Shown here one piece after another: positions 45,815 to 57,337 of a DNA stretch of 64,000 nucleotides; the stretch's first letter is position 1, and each line of letters opens with the position of its first letter. Origin of the DNA: Tetracentron sinense (lineage: Eukaryota; Streptophyta; Magnoliopsida; Trochodendrales; Trochodendraceae); the NCBI GenBank assembly GCA_015143295.1, contig CM026570.1:25489250-25553249 (forward strand), given 5' to 3'. The notes beneath the pieces are model-generated. The model was not told the DNA's origin, did not search any database, and worked only from the letters and a program-made list of their open reading frames with translations. The translations under genes were made by a program, and so were the position numbers.

Positions 45815-46140
45815 GATGTGATCCTGAGAACGACAGTACCACATGAGTCTAACTTGGATACGTGTTTAGCAATAATTCAATAATTGCACAATATTTAATA
45901 ACAATTTTAGCATCCCTATCATTTATTGAGCATATGACAATTCATTCAAGGTATACACAGCAACAACAAGCATACGTTCGTGTTCTACCGTAGGTTACTA
46001 AGTGCGGTTTGGCTTTCCAACCGGTTATGGACTAAGACTAAGTTATTAGTCTATACTTGGAATACGACTCCTCTTAGTGGCCTAAGACCTTGTTCAATCA
46101 TAGTATCAGTTCTAGTGACCCTAAGGACTCTAACGGCTAG

Positions 46141-46152
46141 GCTCTGATACCA
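46141..46152 (-). other. C primer-binding site
   Basis: Read on the minus strand it is TGGTATCAGAGC, four bases from the LTR end GGCGTGACA. Confidence 0.95.
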
Positions 46153-46440
46153 CCTCTGTCACGCCCCAAAACACCCCCTAGGAGTTTAGGGATACTTTAG
46201 GTGCACTATACAAACCTGCCAAACCATCCTGTAATGAACAAGACAAAATATAATACTAATACAATGAAAATCAGAGCGCGGAAGCTAAACATAAAATGCG
46301 GAAGCGCAACCAACTCTTTTTTTTTTCTTCTAAAGTTCCAAAACAGTATTCCAAGTTTAACATATGTACAACACGTCTAAGCCTAAGGTGGACAGGCCCA
46401 CCTAACAAAATACAAAAGACAAAATACAACTCTGTCTCGC

Positions 46441-46586
46441 TTAATAGTCACCCCCGTGGGGCCAATGGTCTAAGTCTCTCGCCTCCGCCTGAGGCTCGAC
46501 TACTAGATCCTCATAAGGTTCCTCCTCGCCATAGTCCTCCTCTATCCAAGGACCCGGATCACAAATGTCGAGAGGGACTCGGGTAC
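46441..46586 (-). CDS. Conserved acidic LTR reading frame, C 5' LTR copy
   Basis: Same frame as 38540-38685 (VPLDICDPGPWIEEDYGEEE ... GGDY); the stop is TAA here and TGA in the other LTR. No disabling change separates the two copies. Confidence 0.48.
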
Positions 46587-46813
46587 CTGCCGACATGAAA
46601 GTACGGCTGAGCATGGAATACTCAGCGAGTACAAGCCCCTAACTAACAATGGTAATAACGAACAACATCATATACAAGTAATGGGAGGAGTATAGTTCAT
46701 AATCATTTCTAGCAACCTCATACATAAACATTTTATCAAGTCATAATTATTATGAAACTAAAACATGTCTATGCATCATACAATTCCTCTTTGAGTTGTC
46801 CTTTCAATATTTC

Positions 46814-47425
46814 TTATGAGCCAGAGTTTAGTACCCGCATATCCCTGGGCTACCAACCTCCTTGACAGTACAATACCTTTCTTATGAGCCAGGGGTTAGC
46901 ACCCGCACATCCCTGGGCCACCAACCCCCTTGACAGTACAATACACTTCTTATGAGCCAGAGGTTAGCACCCTCACATCCCTGGGCTACCAACCTCCTTG
47001 ACAGTACGATACCTTACTTATGAGCCAGAGGTTAGCACCCGCACATCCCTGGGCTACCAACCCCCTTGACAGTACAATACCTTTCTTATGAGCCAGAGGT
47101 TAGCACCCGCATAATCCTGGGCTACTAACCTCCTTGACAATACCATTTCCTTTCTTATGAGCGAGAGGTTAGCACCCTTAACCGAGGCTACCAACCTCCT
47201 TGACAGTGCAACATTTCCGAGTCCTTTCTTATGAGCCAGGGGTTAGTACCCGCATGATCCCTGGGCTACCAACCCCCTTGACAATGCAATACATTTTTTA
47301 TGAGCCAGAGGCTAGCACCCGCATAATCCTGGGCTACTAACCTCCTTGACAATACCATTTCCTTTCTTATGAGCCAGAGGTTAGCACCCGCACATCCCTG
47401 GGCTACCAACCCCCTTGACAATATC
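46814..47425 (-). repeat. C 5' LTR tandem stem-loop array
   Basis: Nine units as in the 3' LTR with a few substitutions. The sixth unit pairs GAGGTT with AACCTC here while the 3' LTR has AACCTT; the unit near 46950 has GAGGTT/AACCTC where the 3' LTR has GAGGCT/AGCCTC, so both arms differ together between the two LTRs of one element. Confidence 0.87.
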
Positions 47426-48247
47426 CTCCATCTACATATGTGCTCGTGCATAGCAATCGTGAAATCATGATGACATATAGCATTTTAACAATTCCCAACT
47501 CACATGAGAATTTAAGAAGCGAAATAAACACATGCATACAACTTGCCAAATGGGAAACATTTATGTGACTCATACTTTCAAATCTTAGTTTATTCATGCA
47601 TTCTATCAAACATGTGGTATTCAACCTTTTTACCTTTAGTTATTTCATATTTTCTCATTCGAACATTTCATCAAACACTTGGGGTGTGTTCATTATGCGT
47701 AATATGCCCTTCCACCATTTTTCCCATCATTCAACACATCACAACATGGCATCCAATCGCCTCCACTCCTCATCTATTCATACATTCCACCATTTGTTTG
47801 TATTATCTTGTTTATGTTTTAGGGATTTAGCATATATCAACACAAGGGAGCAATGGGAAAGATCCAACACATATTTACTTAGAAAAATCCTAGGTTATTA
47901 CCAAAGTAACTAGGAAGAGTGTACTAACCTTAAAAAGGAAAAGAAAAATCCTTGAAGATGATGTAGAAACGCTGCCCTAGCTTGGAAGAGGTACTCCACA
48001 CGAGCTTGAGGTTGGATTTGGAGAATCCAAGCCTTTTAGAATGGTTCTAGGGTTCTAAAACCCTTGATTGAAGCTCTTCTTGGTTTCAAGCAAAACCCTC
48101 TTTGGAATGCTCAAGATCCTTTCCTTCTCTTTCTAGGAACTCTCCTTGGTTTAGGGTAACCCAAAAACTCTCCTAAAGTCTTCTATTTATAGTGTAAGGG
48201 GTGAAAAACCCCTAAAAAATCGCATCCAAGAAAGTAAAATCGCGTAT

Positions 48248-48435
48248 CTACGATCGTTCGTAGCGATTTACGATTGATCGTAGCCTTCTACGATCGATCG
48301 TAGCTTCCTACGATCAATCGTAGTTTCACCCGAGAGTTTCCAGCATTTTTGGGGCTTTACGATCGATCGTAGCAACTCTACGATCGTTCGTAGCTCCGCT
48401 ACGATCATTTGTAGGGTCCCTACGAGCGATCGCAA
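48248..48435 (-). promoter_or_regulatory. C 5' LTR palindrome boxes
   Basis: Eight CTACGATC-type boxes in the same four-plus-four layout as 40346-40533. One box has decayed to CTACGATCATTTGTAG. Confidence 0.77.
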
Positions 48436-49122
48436 CTTTTGCAGAAAGCTTCAGCATTTTTGCGTTTTCGTATCTCGGCCATAACTTTTGACTCGCTTGT
48501 CCAATTTTGACGATTCAACTTGCGTTGGATTTTTCTTTCGAAGGAAAACAACTTTCATGTTTTTCAAAACTTCCAATTCTTCCTTTTTCGTGGACCATTT
48601 TGCCCCTAAACCTGACTGATCCGAAATTGGGTTTCGTCAATCCAGATTTTAAACCGACCCAACTTCAGAAATCGGTCTTTTGACATAACACCAACTCAAA
48701 ACCAAGACAAGTGATCAACATGAACCCCGAAGAGGGTTCAATTACCTTTCCAAAAATCTAAGAATCGCTTGATTCCGATGAGCGGTGTGAACGCTAGGGC
48801 TATTTAGAGTCGAGGGTATGCCAAGGCATAACCCTTGTCAATACTCAAGAGTATTCTATACTCTTGCCTATTTCATTCCAAACACCCATACACCCTAAAT
48901 ACATTCTTACATGCTTTAGTATATGATATCATTCGTCGTACATGGCCATCAAGATCCGGGGTTCTACACTTCCGCTACCATATATAGATTGTATTACGCT
49001 TCCGCTATCACAGGTTTTATATGTTGCACAGGATTTATATGTTATATAGGATGGTTTGGTAATGAGTTCACGATGCCAAAGTATCCTAACTCTTAGGTGG
49101 TATTTTGGGTCGCGACACCTAA

Positions 49123-49398
49123 CCCTATACCCGCAGCAGGCGGAGGTGAAGAGTATGATCAATATGATAAGCAGCCTAAAGCCTCGCATGTCAATCAGGA
49201 CTTGCCATCATCCTCACACCCTACCTCATCCCTCAGGGATCAACATGAGGAGATTCAGCAGATGAAAGAAGAGATGAGGAGAATGAAGGGTGCGTCTACC
49301 AGTACCAGTCTATCTTTAGAGGACCTGACTTTCTCATCAGGGGATGCTATTCCCGCAGGCTTCAAGGTACCAGATTTTGATAAATATGATCGCATAGG
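49123..49398 (+). pseudogene. Ogre-like element A: gag remnant, 3' piece
   Basis: Continues the gag of 29895-31284 after B is removed. It translates to a stretch with GEEYDQYDKQPKASHVNQD and QMKEEMRRMKGASTSTSLSL, parallel to D at 55575-55830. It ends at PDFDKYDR where the D LTR starts (flank ATAGG). Confidence 0.78.
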
Positions 49399-49484
49399 TG
49401 TAAGCACCCAATTTATACACCCTGTTTAACCATGGTTAACCTCCGTTAAGCATGGTTATTCCAAGCCAAACCTTAGTTTAACCC

Positions 49485-49615
49485 TAGGTAGTGGCCTAAG
49501 CCCTAGTCTAACCCCTAGGCTAACCCTAACTAAACCCTAGGTAAACCCTAGACCTAACCCTAGGTCTAACCCTAACCTAGCCCTAGCCCGAGCCCTAGGC
49601 AAAGCCCCACAGGCT
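49485..49615 (+). repeat. D U3 telobox-like repeats
   Basis: Degenerate AACCCTAG/AAACCCTAGG units, about a dozen, recur in both D LTRs (again near 62098-62225). They resemble plant telomere (CCCTAAA) and telobox (AAACCCTA) motifs but are too irregular for a telomere. Confidence 0.7.
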
Positions 49616-50844
49616 CTAGGTTTGAGTCCAAAACTCCATAAAAATTAATTAAAACCTTTTTGGCCCAAGCATGGGCCCACTAAGCCCAAGTGGGACCCAC
49701 ATTACCTCTTTCAAAATTCAAAATTTTTTAAGGGTAAAACACTTTTGGCCTTCCCCACACATGTGGTGGTTTAGCCCAAAAGAGGAACAAAACAAAAGTT
49801 TAAAATTCAAAAAAATAATACAAAAAACGAAAATGTTTTTTTTTTAGGTCCCATAAAAAAAAACAAGAATGGGCACCAACCCCATGTTGTAGGGTCCACA
49901 TGTGGGTGGGCCCAACTCAAGTAACCAATCCAAATGACCATATACAACATAAGAAAACAAAAAAAAAATCAAAAAACAATCTGAAGGTACTGTTCATCGT
50001 CTTCCTCCGGAAGATGAGGACAGTCCCCCTTGTTGCCTCTGGCTCCCTTGCTGCCTGCCACCTCCAACCTTGTCCCCCATGCATCCCTCATCCTTATCCT
50101 TCCCTTCCTTCCACTCCATCCCTTATAAAAACCCCACGACAGTCACCGTTTGGGGGGATTTTGAAAAAAAAAAAACTCTGCAACTCCCATTCGGCCCCAT
50201 TACAGCCACCCATCTTAGATGCCCAAGGTCTTCCACCCATCTTAGACCTCCAAGCCTCACTGTACCACCCCTCTACTCCCCCAAAGTTTCAAGAATTATA
50301 AAAAAAAAAAAAAAAAAAACAACACAGTAGACCCCCTGCTAGAACCAAATAACCCTAGGCCCTCCCCGGAGTTACCTCAGGCCTTCAACCTTACCTCAGG
50401 ACACCCTTAGGATGTCCCTAAACTCCATAGCAAATGGCATCACCTGCAGCCATCACCGTGCAACAGTCTGTAGCTCGCCACCGTGCAGCCAATCCATGAG
50501 GGTACACACCCCCTTCCCCTTTCTTTTGTCTGTTGATTTGGAATTGTAAGGGACCCCTGGTCCCATTCTAGGGGTCCACCACCACCCCCCACCTTGGCGG
50601 CTTTTCTTAGACATCTAGGGGGGTCCTCAATCCATGAGGAACCCCCTCTAGACTCTCATTGCTCAAGCACAGCCCAAAAAAAAGTTTCTCAAAAAAATCT
50701 AGGAAAAAATCAATTCGGATAGCTGCCTGTAACTACGATTTAATCGTGGTTAGACCCGGACTTGGTCGAAACCAAGGTCATGGATAAACTCCCCACATAC
50801 CCGGCTTTCCTCCTGTGCGTTTTTGGCCCCTAACTCCACCGTTA

Positions 50845-51845
50845 ACCATGGTTAATCGGCCCCCAAAGTATGGTCTGCAGTCTGCCAAACAGCCCAACAA
50901 GGTTACTTTGGGCCTCTGTGGGGCCCACATCTGGCCTCCTTTTAGGCCCCACAAGGGCCCAAATTGTTTCCCTCATAGCACGCTTCACGACCGTGGTCTT
51001 GGATCCCACGGGGGTTGAGCCAATCAGCGGCAAAATTGCCGCAAAATTTAGAAAAAATACTGTTTGGGGAAATCGTCATTTTATATGAATTTCAACGGGG
51101 CAACTTTGGGCCTTTGTGGGGCCCACATACAACCTCTCCTTAGGACCCACAAGGGCTCAAATTGTTCCCCACATATCAGGCTACCCACTGGTAGTCTCAG
51201 ATTCCCGCAATTCTCATGTTAACAGTGGTTAAATTCACGTTAACTATAGTTAAAAATTTGATGGAAATTTTAGGTTTTTTAAAATTTCTGATATTTGTGG
51301 GGGCCCAGGCTGGGTAGGAGGCTAGTGTAGGCCCTACCATGGACCCTAGGCCCACTTTCGCCTCAGTCGGCCCCTTAACCATGGTTAAACTCACCCATGA
51401 TTAACATTTAACCATGGTTAAGCAGCCCATGACCTGGCAAAATTATGGAAAAATCATCAAAAAATCATAAATATTACATGGAATCCAGAAATGACTTCTG
51501 TGACGTTTTTTATTTTGGTTAGTACCCTTAATCAGAGTCAACCCCATTTTTGACCCTTAACCATGGTTAGAAAATCCTTAACTGGAAAAAATCTGAAAAA
51601 ATACTCAAAATATTCAAAATATTAGGAAAAACCCAAAAATGGTCTATTTTGACCATTTAACCATGGTTAGTATCCCTAACCATGGTGACCACCCCACCTT
51701 AACCGCGGTTAAGCAGTCTTTGACTGCTGGGAAAAATCTGAAAAAATCCCAAAAAAATTTAAAAAAATCAAAAAAACTGATATTTGACTTTTTAACCATG
51801 GTTAGCACACCTAACCATGGTTAATCACACTACTTAACCCTGGTT
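50845..51845 (+). repeat. D LTR dispersed AACCATGGTT palindromes
   Basis: More than eight copies of TTAACCATGGTTA occur, irregularly spaced, with symmetric variants TTAACTATAGTTAA (about 51238) and TTAACCGCGGTTAA (about 51699). Copies also lie near 49428 in U3 and in the 3' LTR. Confidence 0.78.
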
Positions 51846-51883
51846 AGCAACCCTAACCCTTGGTTCAGAAACCCTGGGCCTAC

Positions 51884-52145
51884 TGGGCCTCACTCCTTGG
51901 CCTACCGGGCCCAATCTCGGCCTATCGGGCCAAACCCTAACCTATCGGGCCTCACCCCTTGGCCTACCAGGCCCAATCTCGGCCTACCGGGCCCAAACCC
52001 TAGCCTACCGGGCTCACCCTAGGTCTACCGGGCTCAATCTCGGCCTACCGGGCCAAACCAGCCTGCTAGGCTTCCCTCTTGGCCTATCGGGCCCAACCCT
52101 AATCTACCGGACTTACTTTAGGCCTACTGGACCCAAATACCAAGC
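51884..52145 (+). repeat. D LTR 20-base tandem array
   Basis: About 13 units of GGCCTACCGGGCCCAATCTC and variants lie in tandem, GC-rich against an AT-rich surround. Confidence 0.75.
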
Positions 52146-52557
52146 ACTTGACCAACCCGGTCAACCACCCCTAGCCTCCTGGCTAGACCCTAAGCCACCC
52201 TTGGTGCACACACACACACCCCTATGTGAGTACGTAGGCAGCCCAACCCGGGTTCGACCCTAGTCTATGATTTTCTCCTTCTTAGATTAGCATTATCTTA
52301 AACACTTAAGGCATTTAATTAAAACTGAGATTAATTTGGCTTAATCCTAGCAAGTAGGGAATCACTAAAAAGTGAAAGTGCCGGGGTGCCTAACCCCTTC
52401 CCCGGACTTAACCGAACCTCTTACCCTAATCTCGGATCGTAGACCAAGACCTTATCCAAATCCCAGGGACTTATCCCTTCCGAATGAATACGTGACGACT
52501 CTATACTCATCCATGAGATTCAAACCAGGGTTTCCCCAAAACCCGTGCTCGTAGCTC

Positions 52558-52575
52558 TGGCGACTCTGCTGGGGA
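52558..52575 (+). other. D primer-binding site (not iMet)
   Basis: TGGCGACTCTGCTGGGGA starts with the TGG common to primer sites and differs from the initiator-Met site of the other elements. Tat/Ogre elements are known to use other tRNAs, often Arg; the exact tRNA was not determined. Confidence 0.65.
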
Positions 52576-53404
52576 CTATTTAAGGTTGAACCCGGAACCT
52601 AGGTTTAAGTTAAACTAAACCTCAAATTAATCAAAAGCCTAAGTATTTCATATAATACTAATCATTTTTACATCTCTTTGGTGATTTGTGTACTGTGCAT
52701 CTCATTCATATCATATTAGTGTAATCAACCTGATACCTATTAGACAGGCTTATTACGCTAACGACCGTTGGATGATGATCCTCGATGTTAGTGGCTTAAA
52801 CGTCTTGCAGGTCTGCGGAATTACGTCTGGTGGATGATGACCCTCAGGGAAGGTTCTGAACGCTCCCGCTTACACCAATTGTCCCTTTTCAAGTGAGTCG
52901 CATATACGGTGTTAAGTGATCCCCCCATCCTTAGGAACACACTTGCATACCCTAGCATGCATACATATAGTCTAAGCTAAGGTATAGTCTACAAGAAACC
53001 CACCTAGAGGGAAACTATAAACCCTAACCTGCTTGCACCCTATACTCGTCCCAAATCAGGGTTAACTACCCGGGTACACCCTACCCGAATAAACACCCTC
53101 CCAGGGGCATGTGATGAGCCAAACTTGTGCTTGTAATAAAACACATCCTACCCCTCTTCCAGACATAGTACATGGGGTCCAAATCCCCGACATATCCGTC
53201 TTCACTTAGACCTATCCCCCACCTTGTCCTGATAGGCCCCCAGTTCCCAACAATCCGGGTAAAGCATACCAGACCTCTGTCTGACTGCCCTATCAGGGTA
53301 CATGTGTCATATCACACCCTAATGAAAAAATCAAAAACAATATTGCATCATTTGCATTGCATACACAATACACTTACACAGAGTTTGTATATTTTTCTAG
53401 GTAG
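52576..53404 (+). other. D leader without a gene
   Basis: Between primer site and ORF1. Contains a loose duplication (TTAGTGGCTTAAACG... / GTTGGATGATGATCC and GTGGATGATGACCCT). No coding similarity seen. Confidence 0.5.
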
Positions 53405-55104
53405 ATGGTAAGTCCGTCAGGGATTGCTCCGTCAAACAGCCAGCCTTCACGGCTCATGCACCTGACCTCCCAGGGGGCATGTGACCAAAACCTTCATGAC
53501 TTGATTGATACCCTATCTCATGATCAACGTTTAGCCTGGGCCCAGTACTACAGACTGGGTAACACCCTTGACCTGTCCATGGTTGATCCGGATCGGCGCC
53601 TCATTAACGCAGCCATCCAGTGTTGGAACCCCACTTTTATGGTATTCCGCTTCGGTAAGAACGAGATGTGTCCAACACTGGAGGAGATACAGTGCATCCT
53701 CGGACTAAACATGGATGGTGGTGCTATTGTGCCACTCTACAAAACAAACTTTCAGGCAAGCCTCTCACGGTTCTTACGAATCAGGCCTGCCTCCTTGGAG
53801 TACGACACAGAGGGCACTTACGACAAGGTGTTTATACATTTCCTTGAGAAACTGTACAGGCCCAGGTGGGACACTGACATCCCAGCACCCAAGCTCCCTG
53901 GTCTCAATGCCTTTACACTCATCATCATGTTGCAACTGGTGTTCCTGAAAAGTCGTGCCTACGCCGACTCAGTACTGACAGGGATCATCGATGACATGCG
54001 GGAGTCGAAGACAGTTGTCCTAGTCATTCTTGTAGAGCTTCTCAGGGCTCTCAACCTTACAACAGAACATAGAAAGGGTATCTTCCACGCCAGTGCACCA
54101 CTCTTGCATCTATGGCTAGTCTCACACCTGCCCATTATCTTCCCGGTACCTGACGTACCATATGATGCATATAGCCTGCCCAAGAAGATTGCACAGAATT
54201 AGGGCCAGATCGTGACTACTAACGTCAAAGTTCTCTACTAGTTTTTTCAAGACCTGACAGAGGATCAGATTATATGGGAATACGTGTGGCTTGTTCGCAG
54301 ACAGCTACCACGTGTTGTCATAGCAAGAAGATGAGGTATGGTCCTAGCCGGCATCACCGGCTCAGCCGACTACGTACCACTCTGAGTCCTTAGATAGTTT
54401 GGACTCCCTCAGCGCATCCCGGTTATTGACAACCTGGAGCAGGACTTCGTCAACTTCACAAAGCAATCTGAGCGCCTCACCTGCCAATTCCAAGCAGATT
54501 GGTGAAGCTCACAGAGAGACCAGTGGCCAGACTTTGTGGTTACAACTAGATTATCAACTGATTCTGCATACCGACAGTGGGTAGAAAACCCTAACCTCCT
54601 TCCTGGTATGCTAGCACGTAGGGAACTGCCTATGCCAGTTGCAGCCCCATCTCGAGGAACCATACCCATAGCTGACATGGCGGTTCCTTGGACAGACTTT
54701 TTCTTGGAAAGGCAGCTACAGATCCAGGAGAGAGAAAAATAGCTTAGACGAGCCCAGCATGCATTCAGGCAGTAGGAAGCGAAGCAGAACCGCGAACTCA
54801 TAGCCATGCAGGAGCAGGTTGATCACTTTGATCACACAGTCTGATCCTTGCAGAGGAGACACAGGGGTGATATTAGAGAGAACTCCATCCTTCGGACCCA
54901 GTTGCACTTCCATTAGGAACAGCTTGACAGTACGAAGGAGGAGATGACCAGCCGGATCCGTCAGTACGGATCCCACATGTACAATGCCTCAGAGACAATC
55001 GAGCGTATAGAGGTCGAAATCATATCCCTCCAGCAACAGGTCATGGACTGTGATGGTGTGCCCAGCCCCTTGACTTTGTTATCCCCGATAGGCTGTCTAA
55101 GGTT
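53405..55104 (+). pseudogene. D ORF1 (Ogre-type protein upstream of gag), broken
   Basis: The first 265 codons are open and include WNPTFMVFRFGKNEMCPTLEE and IQCILGLNMDGG, resembling the ORF1 of Ogre elements and plant-mobile-domain-like proteins; function is unknown. The same frame continues past TAG and TGA stops (after IAQN, VLY, ARR, VPL, VLR, QADW, EREK, FRQ, HTV, HFH) through a Gln/Glu-rich coiled-coil part to about 55104. Element A carries the matching tail. Stops at former Arg and Gln codons are common. Confidence 0.65.
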
Positions 55105-55187
55105 GAGTCCTTTTTCACTTTTATTGAGTCAGTCCTGTATCACACTCACTCAATCATTGCAATCAATGAAAATCTTTCCTGTATTTT

Positions 55188-57337
55188 TTGTCTCGCACCT
55201 CATGCATATTCATGTTTAACCGTTGCATCTTTTCAATCTGCATGAGCCGACCCATGACTCGTTCTTTGACTGCGATTCTCACAAAAATACCAATCACGGA
55301 TATTATACCATACACCGGCCCATCTGAGAGCAGCTCAGAAGCAATGGTAGAACCATCAGACCATCAACAGTGGACAGATGAATTGTTGCAGGCTCATGAT
55401 CAAGATATTGCAGTCATGCAAGCTAAGCTGGATAGTGTTTTGGAATCCCTGAAGATTCTGATTGGTGCCTGAATCGAAGAACCCTCTAACTGGAACCCTA
55501 CCAGTGAAACCCCCGATCAGCCTCACCCAGAGCAGCCTATTCCTGTCGTTATTCCCAACCCTGGACCTGCAACAGGGGGAGGAGGAGAGGAATATGACCA
55601 GTATGACGAGCAGCCTAAGGCATCACATGTCAATCAGGATAGGCCGTCATCTTCCGACCCTACACCGTCCCTCAGGGACCAGCATGAGGAGATAAAACAG
55701 ATGAAAGAAGAAATGAGAAGAATGAGAGGGGCATCTACCAACCCCACCCTATCATTAGAGGACCTAACTTTCTCCTCTCGGGATGTTGTTCCCCTCGGAT
55801 TCAAGGTACCTGACTTCGATAAATATGACGGCTCGGGTTGTCCTAAACAACATTTACAAATGTACCTGGGGGACATGCTCCCATATAACAAGAATCAACC
55901 TTTGCTCATACAGTATTTTCAGAAAAGTCTGAAGGGGGCAGCCCTAGCCTGGTGGATGTCAATCAACAAACAGAAAATCAAGACATAGCAAGACGCCATG
56001 GATGCCTTTGTAGAACAATACTCTTTCAATCAGGAGCTTTGACCTCAGCAAAGCCAGCTGGAACAGATGTACCAGCAGAACAATGAATTGTTCTTGGAGT
56101 ATGCCACCCGGTGGAGAGAAATGGCAGCAAAGGTCATCACCCCTATCCCCAAGGAAGAGCTGGCAAACATATTTATGGGCACTCTAAAGCAGCCCTACTC
56201 GACCTTGATGGTCACTCTACCAGTTGTAGACTTTGACATAATTGTCAAGATGGGTGCTCGAATTGAAGCAGCAATTCAGAATGGAGCTATCCACTCCAGT
56301 CTAGGGACTACTCCCCCTAGAACAACTACCTCAGTCTGCATGAACAATGGTCCTAGAAACCAGAGAAAGAAAGAAGAAGTACACATGGTAGCTTCCGTAG
56401 CACCCATCAGATTACCGACTATAGCCGCCCGACATCGTTTAATTGCCGGAAACACCGGACCAGCTAAATCAAACCAGGGGCAAGATCGTCATCTGGACAA
56501 ACCCCCCAGAAACTTCACCCCTCTTCCTTATACCCTCAGTCAGCTGCTAGACTTTCTCCTCAAACAGAACCTCCTCACCCTAAGGGGCCCTATCCCTCTA
56601 CTGCCACTTGACAAATGAGGTCAAAACTATAATGCCGATCATCATTGCGCCTTCCATAGAGGTCCAGGCCATGCTACAGACACTTGCATCGCCCTAAGAT
56701 ACGCCATCCAAGACCTCTTGGATGAAGGAAAGGTTGAGCTGGCCCCCAGCAACATGAGCATCAACCAAGTACCTCTGCCCCCACATAATAATCAAGTCAA
56801 TTACATTGGGTGGGAAAAACCCAGGGCAGAGGATCCGAGACCTAGCGCGTCCGCAATCAATGATGGCGTCATCAAGCCCTCCTATTGACCTCCAGTCATA
56901 ATCCTCATTACACAATTAAATATCCAAGCCATCATGGCCCCAGAACAACTCCCAACTCTTGAACCTAACAAAGAGCAAATTGTCAACACCATTTCCAGTC
57001 CTGCCAATTAGCTCACAGCTCCAGCTCAAGCCCTTACCTCTCTTGCACTCCTTGCTAACACACCCTACCTAAAACCCAGCACCGAGTCTTCAGGAATTCC
57101 AGAATCGTAAATATTTGGCATAGCCCAGATGTTTGAAGAGCTGGCTGTTGAAGACACTGTAGAAACTGAAATGAAAGACCCAGCGGAACAGCAGGTTTAC
57201 GCCCTCTCCAACAGCTCAGAAGCATCCTCCAGACGCCGACTGCTGATTCATTGGTGGACCGAGGTTCTCACCATAGAGGCCACTCAGGGACGGGGCAGTT
57301 GCAGTGCAGGGAAGGTCGGTCTAGTCAAGCAGTGATC
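55188..57337 (+). pseudogene. D gag remnant
   Basis: The gag core reads DFDKYDGSGCPKQHLQMYLG, KSLKGAALAWWMS, LEYATRWREMAAKV and EELANIFMGTLKQPY, typical of Tat-clade gag. Stops fall after LIGA, KIKT and NQEL. After a frameshift near 56615 the zinc-knuckle-like CAFHRGPGHATDTC and LRYAIQDLLDEG follow, then a low-similarity tail to 57337. Confidence 0.75.

Larger units (their letters stand above)
38257..48968 (-). mobile_element. C: nearly intact Tekay-like Ty3/gypsy retrotransposon
   Basis: It is 10.7 kb, bounded by TGTCACGCC and GGGGTTCTACA (plus strand), with perfect duplication CTTCC at 38252-38256 and 48969-48973. It has LTRs of 2810 and 2812 bases with few differences, primer site 46141-46152, gag-pol 41146-45814 and purine tract 41067-41082. 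It is the youngest layer of the nest, and the only element here with all pol domains in one frame. Confidence 0.96.
46157..48968 (-). repeat. C 5' LTR
   Basis: It is nearly identical to the 3' LTR: same boxes (48248-48435), TATA near 48181-48191, donor at 47928, array (46814-47425), acceptor ending 46587 and acidic frame. It drives the element on the minus strand. Confidence 0.94.
31285..49117 (+). mobile_element. B: coding-less LTR retrotransposon (LARD-like)
   Basis: It is bounded by TGTAGAGCCC and GGGTCGCGACA with perfect duplication CCTAA (31280-31284, 49118-49122). It has two LTRs of about 2.85 kb, primer site 34146-34157, a 1.4 kb interior without protein domains, and a purine tract 35561-35574. 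Element C lies in its 3' LTR. The closely similar tract and same tRNA primer as C suggest mobilisation by a C-like partner. Its LTRs differ visibly more than those of C, agreeing with B being older. Confidence 0.93.
35575..49117 (+). repeat. B 3' LTR, split by element C
   Basis: The LTR runs 35575-38256 and 48974-49117 around C; without C it is about 2.83 kb. Five palindrome boxes (36357-36491), TATA near 36571, donor AAAAAG/GTAAATACAC at 36798, acceptor TTGGCAG ending 38000, then the acidic frame. One fewer box than in the 5' LTR. Confidence 0.9.
49399..52557 (+). repeat. D 5' LTR
   Basis: It starts TGTAAGCACCCAATTT; the same start at 62019 follows a purine tract. U3 (to about 50120) has degenerate telomere-like AACCCTAG repeats; the TATA box is TTATAAAA at 50123-50130. 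The long stretch after it carries AACCATGGTT palindromes and a 20-base tandem array. The exact 3' edge is set only by the primer site. Confidence 0.8.

Noticed and set aside
49485-49615. Interstitial telomere
   Set aside because: Units are degenerate, mixed with CCTAGG and duplicated in the 3' LTR, so they belong to the D promoter.
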